Source: Ophthalmolycus amberensis
Lineage: Eukaryota > Chordata > Actinopteri > Perciformes > Zoarcidae
DNA: 64,000 nt
Direction: 5' to 3'
Assembly (NCBI GenBank): GCA_024529925.1
Contig: JAFEUB010001797.1
Location: 1,224,501-1,288,500, forward strand
Below are positions 1 through 10,775 of the stretch, piece after piece (the first letter of the stretch is position 1; the number at the start of each line of letters is the position of its first letter). A program made the position numbers and the translations under genes. The notes beneath the pieces are model-generated. The model worked only from the letters and a program-made list of their open reading frames with translations. It had not been told where the DNA came from and did not search any database.

Positions 1-1310
1 TTATAACTGAGAATCATAGCCGCCAAACAACCTCTCCATGCAGCCTGCTGCTTCTTTCCTGAGTTACTACGGGGGTTTAATGAGCACAAAACGTCGTCTT
101 CAGTATGACAGTATCACTTTGTCAAATGCGCCTCCTGACAAAAGAGATGCAGATACATACCCCCACATAAATACATGTATTTGTTCGTGAACCGTCCAGT
201 GACTTAGCTGTAAAAACCTTCGTGATCAAACAAACGAAAGCTCTGCAGACATTTAGGGGCATGCGTTTCCCAGCGCAGTGATAACTAATAGCCTTGTCAC
301 AGACTGTAATGTGTCATGTGCAACAGCCGCGGTGAGTGCGCGTTACCATTTGGGTCTTGAGAGGGACACATGACGCCTCACCAAGACCCTCAATCACCGA
401 GCACCTGAGAGGGCTGTCATAGGCAATGACAGAATACAGCCAAGAGCCATTTGTATCCAATCATGACAGCTAATGACAAAATGCCCATCACTGTGGAGCT
501 GCAACCTGTTTGGTGTCGAAGGATAAGAGGCTCTGGACGGATATGGAAGATCGGCTCATCAGCAACAATGGAACTAGCCTGATGGCAAATGACTGCTGTG
601 CTTAAAGCCCCCAGAGTCTGTCATAACGATGTGTGTTTCAAAAGCGAAACAACGTCCCGATGGTGACAGTGCACCAGTGCCACCCTACTGAGCACACTGC
701 TCTGCAGTCATCTCCACGGCGCTCGGCTTCACTTCAGCCAGTCGAGTGCCTCGGAGACTGAGGGGACGGTTCTGCAGGGGTTTACACTGTGGCCTTCATA
801 ATCAAGGTTCATTTCCTCATTGCCACTTGAACATCCAATTCGTGTTTCCTTGTCAGCTTCTATCCAGCAACTCAAAGGCAGCAGCAAGCTAGTTCATAAT
901 AGCATGAATACGTTACTTCATTAATTCTGTGTTTTCAACTTTTTTTTAAGGCCAGAGATGATTTGTTTACTTCTACAGTGTGCACAAAGTTTGTGTTTTC
1001 CCTCAAGGGCCATAACAATCCGGTCCTACATATTGATTAGCAGATGCCTTTCGGGGCCCAGAGCAATTGTTAAGAATTGAGCACTGCCTTTTTAATGGAA
1101 ATTAGGGACGAAGCATGTATAATCTATACACATGCTTTGAATGATTTATTACCAACTATTTTGGTATGGAACCAATTTGTTTCATTAAATGCATTTGTTT
1201 ATTTATTGAGCTGTTGGGACGAGGTTAAAAATTAATAAGCAAATAATTGCCAACAAAAGCCAGGTTTCATGCAAGCTGCTCTGTGAAATATTGCTTTGTA
1301 AAGTGATCAT
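1..1310. other. Single-copy-looking non-coding DNA
   Basis: No open frame of note and no recognised repeat. From about 106 to 669 it carries six exact TGACAG/CTGTCA hexamers, listed separately. From about 1140 to 1260 it is AT-rich with TTTATTTATT and TTAATAAGC-like strings. Such texture is compatible with a conserved non-coding element, but conservation cannot be judged from one sequence. Confidence 0.5.
106..669. promoter_or_regulatory. Candidate TALE-homeodomain (TGACAG) motif cluster
   Basis: Exact TGACAG or its complement CTGTCA occurs at 106-111, 414-419, 427-432, 464-469, 618-623 and 664-669. The pair at 414-432 is inverted with a 7-bp spacer. TGACAG is the core recognised by MEIS/PREP/TGIF homeodomain proteins. 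About 0.3 hits would be expected in 560 bp of random sequence. Function as an enhancer is inference only. Confidence 0.25.
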
Positions 1311-1313
1311 GAA

Positions 1314-1344
<31 letters not shown>

Positions 1345-1357
1345 ACACACACACACA
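1314..1357. repeat. poly-C followed by (AC)n
   Basis: A run of 17 C at 1314-1330 is directly followed by about 13 AC units. The compound tract is a simple-sequence repeat and is likely length-polymorphic. Confidence 0.95.
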
Positions 1358-1418
1358 TGCCTAATAGCAGAATCCCCCACTGCAGCCTTTATTAAAAAGT
1401 CCTTACATGGCTAATGGA

Positions 1419-1470
1419 GGATATCACAGATACTCTATAACTGATGCTCAAGCGATGCACTGTGATATCC
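1419..1470. repeat. Perfect 11-bp inverted repeat
   Basis: ggatatcacag at 1419-1429 is mirrored by ctgtgatatcc at 1460-1470 with a 30-nt spacer. No transposon ends are recognisable, so this may be a regulatory dyad or chance. Confidence 0.6.
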
Positions 1471-2528
1471 ATCACACGAAGAACACAGAATAAGAAATGG
1501 CAACGTCAGTTAGCCCTGTATTTTCTTAATATTTTTTAAACCCTTTTTTAAGAAAAAACAAACATTTTCTAAACCCCTGCACTACAAAATAGTGTGTGTG
1601 TATTCATTAGAATAATTAAAAGTAGGAATAGTAGGCCTATTAGCTATTAATACTGCTGCTCTTACTGAAGTGTTTCTTGTTATATGTCTTTATATTTGTA
1701 TCTTGTTTTTTTAAGTACTCTATTCTTATTACATCTTTTTCTTTTTCATACACTTTTCTATGTGTGTGGCATGAAGCTGCATTTAAAGGGACAGGAGCGG
1801 TTCAGACGGAATGAATACATGTATATTCAGATAAACAGTATGAGAGAAGTATTGTGTTTTCTGAGCATTAAAGCATGTTAACATGTAACACATACTGTAT
1901 ATGTCCCCTTTGATGACAATACAGCTGAACCTTGAAACCTATTATGTCCACTAAGGAAACCAAGCATTCCAGTTATACGATGCAGCAGCAAGATTTTGCT
2001 GTGCTGTGCATTGCTCATTATGCATCGGGGATAATCTGTCATTGGCATTCTTTGTAGCTACAATTTTCACAAGCATTCAATATTTTGTCTATGTTTGCTG
2101 ATCACTTTCAGCTTTATTGCCTTAAGACAACATATATAACACATAAAACAGAACTAATACATCATTAGCATTAGCATTCATTTAGCACTTTCTTCAACAT
2201 TTCTAGATCTTTGCAAAATACCGAGTCATTATAACTAACTAAACCTTTGTCAAAACATTCTGCTTTCTCTTAGCTGTGTTTGATGGCAATAGTTTTTCAA
2301 AGTTGCAGTTTGATTGACATCTATCAGCACCTGTCTTGTATCATTTCCTGAAAGTACAAAATGGTAAAGTACATGAATTTCTTGTACAAAAAGAACACTC
2401 CTGTATTCATGCAGCATGTTGTACAGAACTGGTACACAGCTCAAGTTTCCTCCATGCTTTTCTTCAGTGACACAAACAGCCAAGCAATCCATTTGAAGAG
2501 AGGAAAGGCCAGGTATAACCTGTATCTC

Positions 2529-2530
<2 letters not shown>
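1471..2530. other. AT-rich non-coding DNA
   Basis: Nothing recognised. Short open frames here are not supported by codon bias or protein similarity that I can see. Confidence 0.5.
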
Positions 2531-2532
<2 letters not shown>

Positions 2533-2592
<60 letters not shown>

Positions 2593-2597
2593 TGTGG
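2533..2597. repeat. (TG)n microsatellite
   Basis: About 30 near-perfect TG units, with a TT interruption at 2589-2591. Open frames through it encode only Cys-Val or Thr-His alternation and are artefacts. Confidence 0.97.
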
Positions 2598-3101
2598 CTC
2601 CAAATAATTTCCTTTGGAATCTCAGTGACCTTTAAGTCTTCTGAAAGAGCCACCTGCCTTTAAAGAGAGTGAAGGTGAGAGGCTTTTAGAGAAGACATTT
2701 TCATGATAGTTTGGTCTTTAATGAGGTTGTAGTAGGTGCTACTTTTTTATATCCGAAGGCCAGTGTCTTACCATCAAGGTCTTATTTAATAACATCTCTA
2801 TTTTATATAGTACCCCTCTGACCTGAAAAGCAGAAAACACAGCATGATTTTTCTGTACTCTTAAGAGTGTTGGGATTTCTGCGACAGCCATGTTTGAACA
2901 TTATTGTAAATATGCTCCTCAGTGTGCCAGAACTGCATGAAAACAAAGCAACAGTCACTGCTGCAATCTTTATAATTACGATTTAAATCTCATTTAATGA
3001 GACTCAGATATGAAATTATATGTTATTTACATACATGGCGAGATGACACAGCTGGAAAAAGGCCAGGCTTACAAGAGTTTCTTTCTTTTCATGCAGCTAG
3101 G

Positions 3102-3102
<1 letters not shown>
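2598..3102. other. Non-coding spacer
   Basis: No gene, no recognised repeat and no strong motif seen between the two TG tracts. Confidence 0.5.
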
Positions 3103-3139
<37 letters not shown>

Positions 3140-3162
3140 GTGTGTGTGTGTGTGTGTGCGTG
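3103..3162. repeat. (TG)n microsatellite with CG interruptions
   Basis: TG repeats interrupted by TGCG at two places, about 29 units in all. Confidence 0.95.
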
Positions 3163-3676
3163 GTTGTACTCTTTTCCTGGTGTGGAAATGCAAAGCATGT
3201 ATTTGATGTTATGCAGGCTTTTCCAGAAAATATTTCACTTGCACTAGTACAGGGGTGTCAAACATACGGCCCGCGGGCCGGTTCCGGCCCGCCACGTCAT
3301 TTTATGTGGCCCGCGAATCCGTCAGATTAAAAAGAAGGAAAAAAAAATCAATAATAATTTAAAGTTAGACTTGATATTCTGTATTCTGACAAGTTTCCTG
3401 ACTCGAGCGAGGTTTACACACACCGTGACACACGGGTGAGAGACGAGGAAATAGAAAGAAGAGCAGGAAAATTGCGCCGATCGAAGAAGATATCTCACAT
3501 GACGTTCTCCAAAAAGAGAAACGTGTTCAGAGAGAATATAATTTATAAGCATGAATGAACAGAATCGTATATGTTAATTATTCCCACAGGCAGTTAAATC
3601 CTCTACCCCTGTCAAGCGCTTTTCCCTGCAGGTGACTAATCATGATTTTCAGACCCCCGCCCTCTGTAAACTATCA

Positions 3677-3883
3677 ATGGATAAATCCAAAAAAAGAAAA
3701 GTCACGGAGGAAAATAGAGAGTTTAACTCTGCGTGGATGTCTTCATTTGCTTTCACTGCCAATGATGCTGACTTACCTCTATGCTTCCAGTACAAGCACA
3801 CAGCATGTGCTGAAAAGTGTCACGCTGCACATGAGCGACAAAGAGCGATTTCTCAGCTGCTGCAGAAACTCTCCTCTTCATAA
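3677..3883 (+). pseudogene. Decayed BED-type zinc-finger N-terminus of hAT transposase
   Basis: The frame starts MDKSKKRKVTEENREFNSAW and runs to KLSSS. The basic SKKRKV start, the ENR-F---W spacing and the following F-Y-- -H segment resemble the N-terminus of hAT transposases and the GTF2IRD2/BED zinc-finger proteins derived from them. The C-x2-C pair expected of the finger is not intact, and the frame stops after 68 codons with no catalytic DDE or C-terminal dimerisation region behind it. It lies inside the hAT, 430 bp from the left end, which fits this origin. The family assignment is from memory. Confidence 0.5.
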
Positions 3884-4315
3884 GAGTTTGATATTGTTAT
3901 ATCAGGTAAAATAGCAATAAAATGTAAAGAATTGTCTTTATTCTTGTTCTATATCTTCATAAATACAACAAACTATAGTTTTTGTATATATAATATAACT
4001 ATATATAACACTTTATAAGCTGTGATATCAAATAGCTTTTGCAGCTCCAGACACATTTTTTTGGTTTTATTTGAAGCCTTCAAAAATAAAGCGACACATA
4101 GCGACGAAACATCCAACGCTCGTGGGAAAGCCTGTTGGGCTTCTTGTTGTGTATGCAGGTTTACATACACATGATAAATAAATGTCTTTGTGATCATCAC
4201 ATTGTATCATCTCATTTATTTGACAAGGGTGTTGCTTGTTAAACTGTAAGTGGATTTAATATAGTTATTGAATACAAATCAAACCAAGAGTGAGATCAAT
4301 TCGTTAAACTAATAC

Positions 4316-4398
4316 AGTGTTAATATTTGAATGGGCCCCGGGACACTTTGTACTTGAAAAGCTGGGCCCCGAGGTCAAAAAGGTTAAGAATCCCTGGT
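4316..4398. repeat. Fragment of a second, distinct hAT end
   Basis: The stretch ends gttaagaatccctg, whose complement begins cagggattcttaacc, a CAGGG-type hAT terminus different from the host element. It is preceded by gggccccgaggtcaaaaag, typical of hAT subterminal sequence. No matching target duplication is visible at the flanks, so one side is probably lost. It is nested in the composite hAT. Confidence 0.45.
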
Positions 4399-5309
4399 GT
4401 AGAGTATCAGGTGCACCTCGATTGGCAGTGCAGATTGTCTGGGGAGGGACAACAGCACAGCCAAAATATACAGCCGACATGTCGAAAAAAGTCACAGCAG
4501 TAAAATGTAAATTGTGTAATCTTTTCTTCCAATCAGAGCAGTGAAATGTGCCACCCAAACAAAAAATTATTCATAGAAAGACTTATTATTATTTGTCTTA
4601 ACTATTATCCACCAACTAATTCAGTTCAGAACAGTTTCAAGGTCTTAAATCCATCAATTGCCAAATTCCCAAACTCAGGTGCAGGTGAGATTTGGGTGTG
4701 GCTATAATTACCACACAGTACACGGGATGCAACATATTAGCGTTTGAATATGAATTTGCAAACATAGACAGCTTAACAATGTTAAAAGGATCATTTGTGG
4801 AGTTACTTGCAACAGCTTAAACTTTTGTTGTGACTTGTTGCATGTATGATTTAAAATATCTGCAAAGCAAGAGACACAATTATTTTTTTTAATATACAGT
4901 ATCATTACTGCTAATGGGTCATAATGGGTGGAGTTTTGTGAAAACTGTGCCATGGAAAACATGAACGCTGGACTAGCAAATAGTGAATTCATAAAAGGAG
5001 ACATTATCTGCCTTTGAGAATAGAACAGAATAGAATAGAATGCTGGATGGAACTGGAACACAGCAGAGTTCTCCAATGAATTAGAATGTTGAGGTGTCAT
5101 CTTGTGGATGAAGCCAGGTGCTCCACAGAGGACAGCTGGACAGCTCTGAGGGAAGCCACAGGCAAAACCACTCGTCAAAATTTCTGGTAAAGTATTTTAT
5201 TTTATTTTATGTGACTGGTCAGGCTTCCTGGGGGCTCCCTGTTGACGTGAAGGTCTATCATCTGGCAAATTGGCAGATGAACTTGCAAGCTTTTCAACCT
5301 CACTTCAGG
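4399..5309. other. Interior of composite hAT, unrecognised
   Basis: No similarity recognised. It holds a short (GAATA)n-like tract at about 5018-5041. It may be internal sequence of the original transposon or captured DNA. Confidence 0.4.
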
Positions 5310-5626
5310 CTTCCGGTGTGTCCGCTGTAGGATGATGGGGTAAGATACTGGCACCAAACTCCTGTCGTGTAAACCAGTAGCATATCTGACCTGTAACTTT
5401 GGATTCAGAATAGACTTTGACTGCTACCACTTTTCATAATTTGGCTCAGGATGTTTGGTGCCACTATAATAATTTAAGGATTACCAAATCCCTCCTTGAA
5501 TATCAAATTGTTAGCATTGATTATTTACTGAGAGTTAAGTACAGTAAAACTTAGAGAGCTTTGCTTAGAGGAGTGATATTTTGAAATATAGTATTTATAA
5601 TCATACAGTTGTAAAATAATTAACTA
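5310..5626 (+). repeat. Internal duplication, copy A
   Basis: This 317-bp block, from cttccggtgtg to aattaacta, recurs at 5861-6175 in the same orientation at roughly 93% identity by eye. The copies are separated by a 234-bp spacer and both lie inside the composite hAT. Confidence 0.9.
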
Positions 5627-5860
5627 ACTGTTATATCTGGACACTGGTCTTGCCTCTAACGTAGTTGTGACACATGCAAGAGTAATATCCCTGGTTATCC
5701 TGATCGTGACAGTGAGCGTGAACTGTCGGGGAGAGGCAGTCACGTATCTCCTGAGTGAGGTCCTGCACGGTGACATGTCGCTGTGTTGGGCTGCTGTTTC
5801 AGTAGTATCAAAAAAGGGGATGGCCAGTCTTCAAATCATGTGCCAACATGCGTTGGGGTA

Positions 5861-6175
5861 CTTCCGGTGTCCGATGTACGATGATGGGGTAATATACTCT
5901 CACCAAACTCCTGTCGTGTAAACCAGTAGCATATCTGACCTGTAACTTTGGATTCAGAATAGATTTTGTCCGTTAGCACTTTTCGCAATTTGGCTTAGTA
6001 TGTTTGGTGCCACTATAATATTTTAAGGATTACCAAATCCCTCCTTGAATATCAAATTGTTAGCATTGATTATTTACTGAGAGTTAAGTACAGTAAAACT
6101 TAGAGAGCTTTGCGTAGAGGAGTGGTATTTTGACATATAGTATTTATAATCATACAGTTGTAAATTAATTAACTA
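5861..6175 (+). repeat. Internal duplication, copy B
   Basis: Same-orientation partner of 5310-5626. It differs by scattered substitutions and by 2 bp in length, so the duplication is not fresh. Confidence 0.9.
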
Positions 6176-7008
6176 TGTAAAGTTTGGGGATTTACTCTAA
6201 CTTCCTACATTAGGACAGTGTTTGCTCTCATTCACTCACAGCTCTCTCTGGCTCTCGCTCTCTGGCTCCTACTCTATCAGCTGACAGTGGGCGATTTCGC
6301 CACGGCCTCCCTCAGCCAATCATTTCCCATCAAACTTTAAAGACCTGTTCTCTTCTGTGCAGTCAGCTGTCATTTCAGTAGAACCCGATGTGACCCTCCT
6401 CCCCATTCATCATCACATCCGGTGCTCAAGGTTTCTTCCACTGAGGGCAGTCCCACTCCACATGCCGTCATCTAGATCTTCAATCTGCCCCTACTGTCTT
6501 CAACACCTCCACCAGTGTCGACTCTCCAAAATTTTAACTTTACTTTGCACAATTTAATAAATGTATTTGTTCACTGTAAATGAAGTTTCTCCTGATTTAA
6601 CAACCTGTGTCTCCCTGTATAAGTCTGTCAATTATCTCCCGGTGGCTTCAGTTCTATTTATTATGTTTTTTGTGATGTATGTTATGTTATTTCAAACTAA
6701 TTTGCAATCATAAGAAGCGTGGTCTTTGTTGGTGAAATGTTTCTTATATACAAAGAACAATTACTTATCGTAAAAAACTCCAAATATATAGTAGAGTAAA
6801 ATGTTTTAGGTGTGTTTCCTAGAAACTACAGGTCTGATGAGGAAAGTGGGAACAGGTGTGTAGGTGGGAGGGGATGTCATGTGACCAGGACTGGCAGGTC
6901 TGGGGAGTGAGCAGGGGCTGGAGAGAAGGACCGAGAGCCAGGACGGGCAAAACCACCAACCCAATAGAAAGTCTGTGACCTCCCTCGAACTTCTCAGACA
7001 GTTTAAGT
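6176..7008. other. Interior of composite hAT, unrecognised
   Basis: A pyrimidine-rich part near 6230-6330, AT-rich middle and a G-rich part at 6840-6950. No coding or repeat assignment. Confidence 0.4.
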
Positions 7009-7642
7009 CAGGGGTGCCGCCATGTCATTTTATGTGGCCTGCGAATCCGCCAGAATTTCTTTTTTTTTTGTTAATTAAAAAAAAAAAAAAAAAAAAAAGT
7101 TAGATTTAACAATGAAAATATCCCCATAGTCGAAATTATGAGATAGAAAGTCGAAGTTATGAGATAGAAAGTTATAATGATGAGATACTTAAACATAGAA
7201 GCAGCTCTTTGGCTGGTTACTGTACATTTGACATGGAAATGTATTGTGAGTACATTGAAGACTACTTTAAACGTGGCTTTAAAACACATGAAATACTTCA
7301 CGTGGGATTGTGCAAACGCACCCTTGAAAGGATTTTAAGCATTTGAACAAAGTTATTGTAATAACTTGTGTTTGATCTTTGATAGAGTAATGTGTGTTTC
7401 TTAACCCTAAATTAAAAGGATTTAAGTTATAATAACAGAAATGTGCTTAAATATCGTTTTACATTTATATAACTGCATGTACAATATTTTAACACTTGAA
7501 TAAACAATAATCAAATGCAGAGACAGTTATTTACCAATATGTTGAGTCGTTACATTTACACAGACTTACATTTACAACCGGCCCTTTGAGGGAAACCGTG
7601 ATGCCGATGTGGTCCAGAGTGAAAATGAGTTTGACACCCCTG
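7009..7642 (+). mobile_element. Second 5' end of the same hAT family sharing the 3' end
   Basis: At 7009 the string caggggtg is followed directly by ccgccatgtcattttatg and tggcctgcgaatccgcc, matching positions 3285-3325 of the outer element with the intervening subterminal palindrome deleted. After a poly-T/poly-A tract both continue with aaagttaga. It therefore looks like an internally deleted family member whose 3' end is shared with the outer element. The 8 bp before 7009 (gtttaagt) do not match the 3' flank, so this is not a simple independent insertion. Confidence 0.6.
7058..7098. repeat. poly-T / poly-A tract
   Basis: A T run, a short gttaatt link and an uninterrupted A run of about 22 bases. 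It can fold into a hairpin and lies in the 5' part of the inner hAT copy. Confidence 0.9.
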
Positions 7643-7650
7643 CACTAGTA

Positions 7651-8250
7651 GGAGGAAGCTTTGTTGCAACTTCATGAGGATAAATCGTGACAATAAAAGA
7701 CAGCTCTGTGCTCTTACATGTCCAGCGCACCTTCACGTGGCTCTGGACAATATCAATTTATGTCTTTAATTCTCAAGTTCATTGCAGGAATAAGCATTTC
7801 TGTTGATTCTTCTAAGTAGCCGCCTGCACCCTGATATTTCACCTGTTTCTTCTTTGACCACTGGACAGAATCATTTGGGCTCTGTGACTTTCACTGAAGC
7901 TGGCACAGAATTAGATTGAAGTCATGCTCAGCTGGTCCCGTCTCTTACCGAATGTCATTGTTGTCATCGGTGGCTCAGAGGAATCTCCGGTCGAAGGACC
8001 TGAATGCCAAATCGTTTCAGATGTCCTCAGGTTATTCCTTTTCCTGCCTTTACTTTGTGAAACTTGAGATGTTACAAGTTATAATACAATAAAACAAAAA
8101 CGTTTCTAGCACATTTGGGAAACCTGTTCCAAAATGTTACATGTAAAATACTTTGAGAAGTTCAAAGTGCTAAATTAGATTTATATTTGACACAAGGGGT
8201 TAATGGGATCACTGTGTTTTTATTGGCATGGCTATATGGCAAAGTCAGTA
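7651..8250. other. Non-coding DNA right of the hAT
   Basis: No open frame or repeat recognised. Confidence 0.5.
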
Positions 8251-8410
8251 GTTCAGTCTGAACGAAATGTCTCAACAACAAGTGGATAGATTGCCATGAA
8301 ACTTTGCAGAAATATTAATGGTCTGGAGAGGATGAATCCTAATGACTTTGGTGATACCCTGACCTCTCTTACCGTTCCACCATGAGGCTGACGTTTTAAG
8401 GTTTTTGTGA
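8251..8410 (+). repeat. Dispersed fish repeat, family 1
   Basis: Contains gattgccatgaaactttg and gaggatgaatcctaatgac, then ttggtgata and accatgaggctgac. Parts recur at 24311-24420 (minus), 34260-34620 and 60366-60425. I recall this string from many teleost genomes, but the element class is unknown to me. Confidence 0.55.
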
Positions 8411-8454
8411 AATTAAATTAAATGTACAGATATCCATGGTGCCCACAGTCTGAA

Positions 8455-8640
8455 TCCTATGATAATCCGGAACGTTCTCTCTCCCAACTCGTCAAATAAC
8501 GTGCTTGGTCGGTGGCCCTGTGTTTTGAACTGTACCCACATGTCACGGAAGTGTCGTGTCTTTTTCAAAATAAACGTCCCCATTCACAGGAAATGTACGG
8601 TTTCCGCTTGTAACATTCATAGAGTCTCTTTTATTCAAAA
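8455..8640. repeat. Dispersed fish repeat, family 2 fragment
   Basis: Contains ctcccaactcgtcaaat and ttggtcggtggccct, recurring in altered form at 49845-49905, and a tttttcaaaataaacgtcc segment whose complement resembles 13640-13670, 35815-35835 and 63720-63740. Confidence 0.5.
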
Positions 8641-8986
8641 ATAAACTTCAACCATGTTTACTTAGTTTTTAGGTTTACTCACGCATCAAAACTATAGCTT
8701 TCGGCAACAAAATGATGTATTAAGTATTATTTTAACAGTATTAACAATAATAATAATCTTTATTTATATAGCACATTTCATACAGACTATGTAGTTCAAA
8801 GTGCTGCACATTCAAAAAATAAAAACAGAAAAGCATCCTTTTACAGAGCATGCTTTTTGCACTTACATTTTAAGTGTAATTAAAAAATCTCAACAGAAGA
8901 TTAAAAACTGGAAAACATTTTACATTTAAAATGACAAATAAATAAGTAAAAATGTACAGACAAAAAGTATTTAAATTCATAAAAGA

Positions 8987-9477
8987 TCATTTGAAGGACA
9001 GATGGGACTCTGTGGAACGTGCTGTTAAAAAATGATGTGCTTGACGAAATAGATATGTTATTAAATGATGCTTGGTAATGTCAACAGAGGTGGCCTCGCT
9101 AATGTTTTGGGTAGGCTGTTGCGTAGTTTGGGAGTATACAGGGAAAAAGCTGCATCTCCAATTTTCTTTTTGAGGAACTAGAAACCCAGCAGTGGAGGAT
9201 CTGAGGGTTCGTGGAGGAACATAGAGCAACAGGGAGTCTGTGATGTAGGCCAGTCCTAAGCTGTTTAGAGCTTTGTACACAAGTAAAAGGACTTTAGAAT
9301 CAATTCTGCAGGCTATAGGCAGCCAGTACAGCTGAGCTAAGACTGGAGTGATCTGGTCTCTCTTTTTTTGTTTTTGTTAGCAGTCTAGCAGCAGAGTTTT
9401 GGATATGTTGCAGCCTCTCAATAGATTTTTTAGGAAGACCTATAGGAAAAAAGTGCATTGCGGTATATAGTCTAGAC
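8987..9477 (-). pseudogene. LINE reverse transcriptase C-terminal part (after the hAT)
   Basis: Minus-strand translation gives GLPKKSIERLQHIQNSAARL, then, after a frameshift, VYKALNSLGLAYITDSLL-like and PPRTLRSSTAGFLVP. These are the thumb and C-terminal motifs of L2/CR1-group LINE proteins (GLPKKSL.RLQ.VQNAAARL and YKALNGLAP.YI.DLL). At least one frameshift separates the two parts, so no protein can be made. Confidence 0.8.
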
Positions 9478-10307
9478 CAGGGGTGCCCACACTTTTTCGG
9501 CTTGCGAGCTACTTTTAAAATGACCAAGTCAAAATGATCTACCTACATTAAAAATGCTGAATATATATATATACTGAGTATACTTTATATTTTCAATATA
9601 TGTTGGCGTACCTTGCATAACTGCATGAACCCTTATGGCACAATACAATTCTGTACATTTGTGGTCATTACCTTACTCTGATGACTTGCACTGAATGGGA
9701 TTGGCCAGAGTTGCATGGTGTCACATGTCCTCATGTTTGGGGACTTTTCCTCTGTGAGGAAACTGTCCATGAGCCCTGGACTTCAGCTGAACGTCAGCTT
9801 GCAGTGTCAACATCTCATCCTCCACTCCAGACGAGTTCAGGTGAAACAGCGTTGACATTTTTGATGCGAGTAAATCAACCTCAAAATCTTCCTGAAATGT
9901 GCAGCACATAAGTGTAGCAACTGGCTCGAGTAAAGCAAAGTCTGGAAAGCGTTTGTCAAACTCTGACAGACACTTGTCAACCTGCTCTGTGCAGCGCGCA
10001 CTGTCAAGTTACGCACACGCCTTCCGCTGAGTCTCCAGTTCTGACGCCAGGTTTTGGAAGTTTCCCAAATCATGGCGCTGCAGCTTTAGCTTCTTTAGTA
10101 GAAATAAATTGGAAGGCTAACTAATTAGCTCGCCGGAGTTTTGCAGTAGCTCGCGCGGTTGACTGCGCAGACGTGGTGACCCGTGTGTTAGAACATCAAG
10201 TGGCAAATGCCATGAGGACATCTCATTTCTTTTGAATGGAATGAGATCGACCCGCACTACCTCCGCGATCGACCGGTCGATCGCGATCGACGTATTGGGC
10301 ACCCCTG
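9478..10307. mobile_element. 830-bp non-autonomous hAT inserted in the LINE
   Basis: Ends are caggggtgccca on the left and its complement on the right, a perfect 12-bp inverted repeat. Flanking octamers are gtctagac at 9470-9477 and gtctagag at 10308-10315, 7 of 8 matching. Removing the element joins the LINE reading MHAFISR...LDY to GLPKKSIERLQ, confirming the insertion point. The right subterminal region has a perfect 22-bp palindrome at 10264-10285 rich in GATC. No transposase frame survives. Confidence 0.85.
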
Positions 10308-10775
10308 GTCTAGAGATGAAGGCGTGCATTCATTTTTCTGCATCTTGCTGGCTCAGTAAAGGCCGTACTTTCGCAATGTGTCTAAGAAATGGTAGAATGC
10401 CACTTTGGTCACTTTATTAATATGGGGCACAAAACGTAACACAGAGTCTAAGATAACACCCAGACTTGTTACCTGTGGTTTGATTTGGTGAGATAGATGG
10501 CCAAGTTTCTCCAGCAAAGCATCCCTCTTGGATTTGGAGCCAACTAATATAATTTCTGTCTCATCCTCATTCAAGTTGAGAAAGTTATTTATCCATGTGT
10601 TTATTTCTGATAGGCAGGCGACAGTGAGGGACCTTAAGGCATCTTCATCATTTGGCTCTACAGATAGGTTGTGTATCATCAGCGTAGCTATTGAAGCTAA
10701 CCTGGCCAAAAAGCCAGCAACAGGAAGCAAGTCATTACAAACGAATAAAACATATAACATCTCAATCAATGTCAT
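10308..10775 (-). pseudogene. LINE reverse transcriptase middle part (before the hAT)
   Basis: Minus-strand translation includes NFLNLNEDETEIILVGSKSK, LEKLGHLSHQIKPQVTSLGV, ILDSVLRFVPHINKVTK and AFYH, in the order expected after the YADDT box of L2-type reverse transcriptases (LN.DKTE.LLVG, LGV..DS.L.F..HI..VTK). The YADDT codons at 10672-10686 are in another frame and a stop follows KYGLY. The remaining DAEK-MHAFISR runs into the hAT insertion. Confidence 0.8.

Larger units (their letters stand above)
3250..7642 (+). mobile_element. Composite hAT DNA transposon with perfect 8-bp TSD
   Basis: The left end starts caggggtgtcaaac and the right end finishes gtttgacacccctg, a perfect 14-bp terminal inverted repeat. 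The flanks carry an identical 8-bp duplication, cactagta, at 3242-3249 and 7643-7650. The 8-bp duplication and CAGGG-type ends are characteristic of the hAT superfamily. The left subterminal region has a 14-bp palindrome at 3267-3280 built on ggcccgcgggcc. The 4.4-kb interior is mosaic: a decayed zinc-finger frame near 3680-3880, a foreign hAT end at 4316-4398, a 315-bp duplication and a second 5' end at 7009. No intact transposase is present, so it is non-autonomous now. Confidence 0.85.

Noticed and set aside
2361..2663. Open frames through TG/CA tracts (also at 3010, 11649, 49254, 50590, 50627)
   Set aside because: They encode only Cys-Val or Thr-His alternation from the microsatellite.
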